From positions 1,922,001 through 1,986,000 of the forward strand of contig NZ_CP108070.1 of the NCBI RefSeq assembly GCF_036178845.1: a stretch of 64,000 nt of DNA, written 5' to 3'. Every line of letters begins with the position of its first letter. Within the stretch, counting starts at the first letter, position 1. Positions 63,271 through 64,000 of this stretch are shown in pieces. The position numbers and the translations under genes were made by a program. This stretch comes from Streptomyces sp. NBC_00271. GTDB taxonomy: Bacteria; Actinomycetota; Actinomycetes; Streptomycetales; Streptomycetaceae. The notes beneath the pieces were generated by a model that worked only from the letters and a program-made list of their open reading frames with translations, did not search any database and was not told the DNA's origin.

Positions 63271-63861
63271 GTGTTTCCTGGCGTGGCGAGCAAGACGATA
63301 GAGGATGTGCTGATTCCCGGGATCGCTGTACGAGTGGAGCGTGTCAGCGACTCCTCCGGCGCGCTGGCGGTGGATGCGGTGTCCACCGGTCGGCCGGGCC
63401 AGTGCCCAGACTGCCGGAAGCAGGCGAGACGCGTGCACAGCTCGCACCAACGCAGCCTCGACGAACGGCCGTTGGGCTCTCGGCGGATTGTGGTCCGTCT
63501 CCGGGTGCGCCGGTACTTCTGCGACCGGAAACAGTGCTCCCTGAAGACGTTCGTCGAGCAGGTGCCGGGCCTAACCGAGCGGCACCGCCGGTCGAGCACC
63601 GGGCTGACGGGGTGGCTGCGGTCGATCGCGGTGGAGCTGGGCGGCCGTCCGGCGGTACGGCTGTGCCGTCGTCTGCGGCTGGCCGCGGGGCGCACCCGGC
63701 TGCTCAGGCTGCTGACCGCGCCACCATTTCAAAGCCGTGCCCCGCGGGTGCTGGGGGTCGACGAGTTCGCCTTCCGCAAAGGCTGCACCTACGGCGCCGT
63801 TCTGGTCGATGTCGAGGCCGGCCGGGTCGTGGGTGCACCTGTCGATAACGATGAGCCCTGA
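63271..63861 (+). pseudogene. ISL3-family transposase, truncated
   Basis: It starts at GTG 63271 or 63283 (VASKTIEDVLIPGIAVRVER). Zinc-finger domain GQCPDCRKQARRVHSSHQRS and RRYFCDRKQCSLKTFVEQVP, GLTERHRR. The first DDE Asp is in APRVLGVDEFAFRKGCTYGA, VLVDVEAGRVV. The frame ends seven residues later at 63861, where a normal ISL3 transposase has over 200 more residues. At 63865 the sequence changes to another transposase family. Confidence 0.75.
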
Positions 63862-63864
63862 CAG

Positions 63865-64000
63865 GTCTCAGAAACGGTCCACGCTCATGGCCTGCGTCAC
63901 TGCCACTACCGCGGCCTGGCAAAGACATACGTCCAACATGTGCCCACAGCCGCCGGAACCAACATCATCCGACTCAGCGAATGCTTCGCGGTACAGGGCT
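63865..64000 (+). pseudogene. IS1182/IS5-like transposase C-terminal fragment, runs off the window
   Basis: The frame from 63865 reads VSETVHAHGLRHCHYRGLAK, TYVQHVPTAAGTNIIRLSEC to the window edge. HGLRxxxYRGLxKTxxQHxxTAxxxNxxR is the C-terminal signature of IS1182-type DDE transposases. It is joined directly to the broken ISL3 gene. Confidence 0.6.

Overview
The window is a high-GC actinobacterial chromosome segment, almost certainly from a Streptomyces. The coding sequences show strong third-position GC and frequent GTG/TTG starts. Many families are typical of that genus: DUF574 methyltransferases, GlxA-type regulators, a large SpoIIE phosphatase, DHA2 MFS pumps, and relics of a pSAM2-type integrative element. 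The dense mixture of decayed insertion sequences, regulator/efflux pairs and duplicated loci points to a chromosome arm or genomic island rather than the conserved core. No rRNA gene, CRISPR array or complete tRNA gene was seen.

Layout. 1-1.4 kb: the N-terminal part of a YhgE/DUF3533-like membrane protein, divergent from a MarR regulator. 1.5-6.7 kb: a graveyard of mobile DNA (XRE, IS256, IS3/IS481-like and Tn554-like relics), a decayed pSAM2-type winged-helix gene, and an iteron-like array of TGCGCA repeats. 6.8-10.2 kb: a TetR-controlled operon of aldo/keto reductase, DUF998 membrane protein and epimerase. 10.6-13.5 kb: DUF6233, IS110 and IS5 relics, a truncated secreted protein (possibly the stub of a sortase) and an anchored surface protein. 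13.7-19 kb: a frameshifted trypsin-like protease with a propeller-like tail, a quinone reductase, a small secreted protein and a hydrolase. 19-25.5 kb: XRE regulator, GtrA-like and DUF2269-like membrane proteins, two overlapping DHA2 pumps and their divergent TetR. 25.7-28.3 kb: a divergent GlxA/HD-domain pair and a frameshifted beta-carbonic-anhydrase-like gene. 28.35-29.0 kb: a 639-bp transposase-less element with 43-bp inverted repeats and a perfect 5-bp target duplication. 29-39 kb: frameshifted aldehyde dehydrogenase, a second copy of the TetR/MFS locus, a TetR/MFS/NmrA/SDR/methyltransferase cluster and a DUF574 protein. 39.6-45.6 kb: a small secreted protein, mosaic MBL/LuxR debris, an HD-SnoaL fusion, an IS110 element with a possible guide-RNA region, a hydrolase and a second GlxA regulator. 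45.9-52.4 kb: a pentose-phosphate cluster (zwf, pgl, gnd, collapsed pgi/tal/tkt remains, ppgK, HAD phosphatase, rpiA). 52.5-56.3 kb: IS5 and IS110 relics ending at a tRNA-Arg-like 3' end with its terminator, which looks like an attachment site. 56.3-64 kb: a methyltransferase-like gene, a decayed HxlR/ABM/hydrolase/SnoaL cluster, a 933-residue SpoIIE phosphatase, and ISL3/IS1182-like debris.

How the parts work together. The living parts are mostly local regulator-effector modules (MarR/efflux, TetR/oxidoreductase, TetR/MFS, GlxA/HD). The exception is a secondary oxidative pentose-phosphate block, which would turn glucose plus polyphosphate into NADPH and ribose-5-phosphate.

Two things stand out for follow-up. 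One is the 639-bp element with a cargo ORF. The other is a 94-bp structured sequence upstream of the IS110 transposase that recurs alone about 26 kb away. Many otherwise good genes are broken by a single missing base, often next to G/C runs. That is either real decay or residual assembly error, and it should be settled before any pseudogene call is believed.
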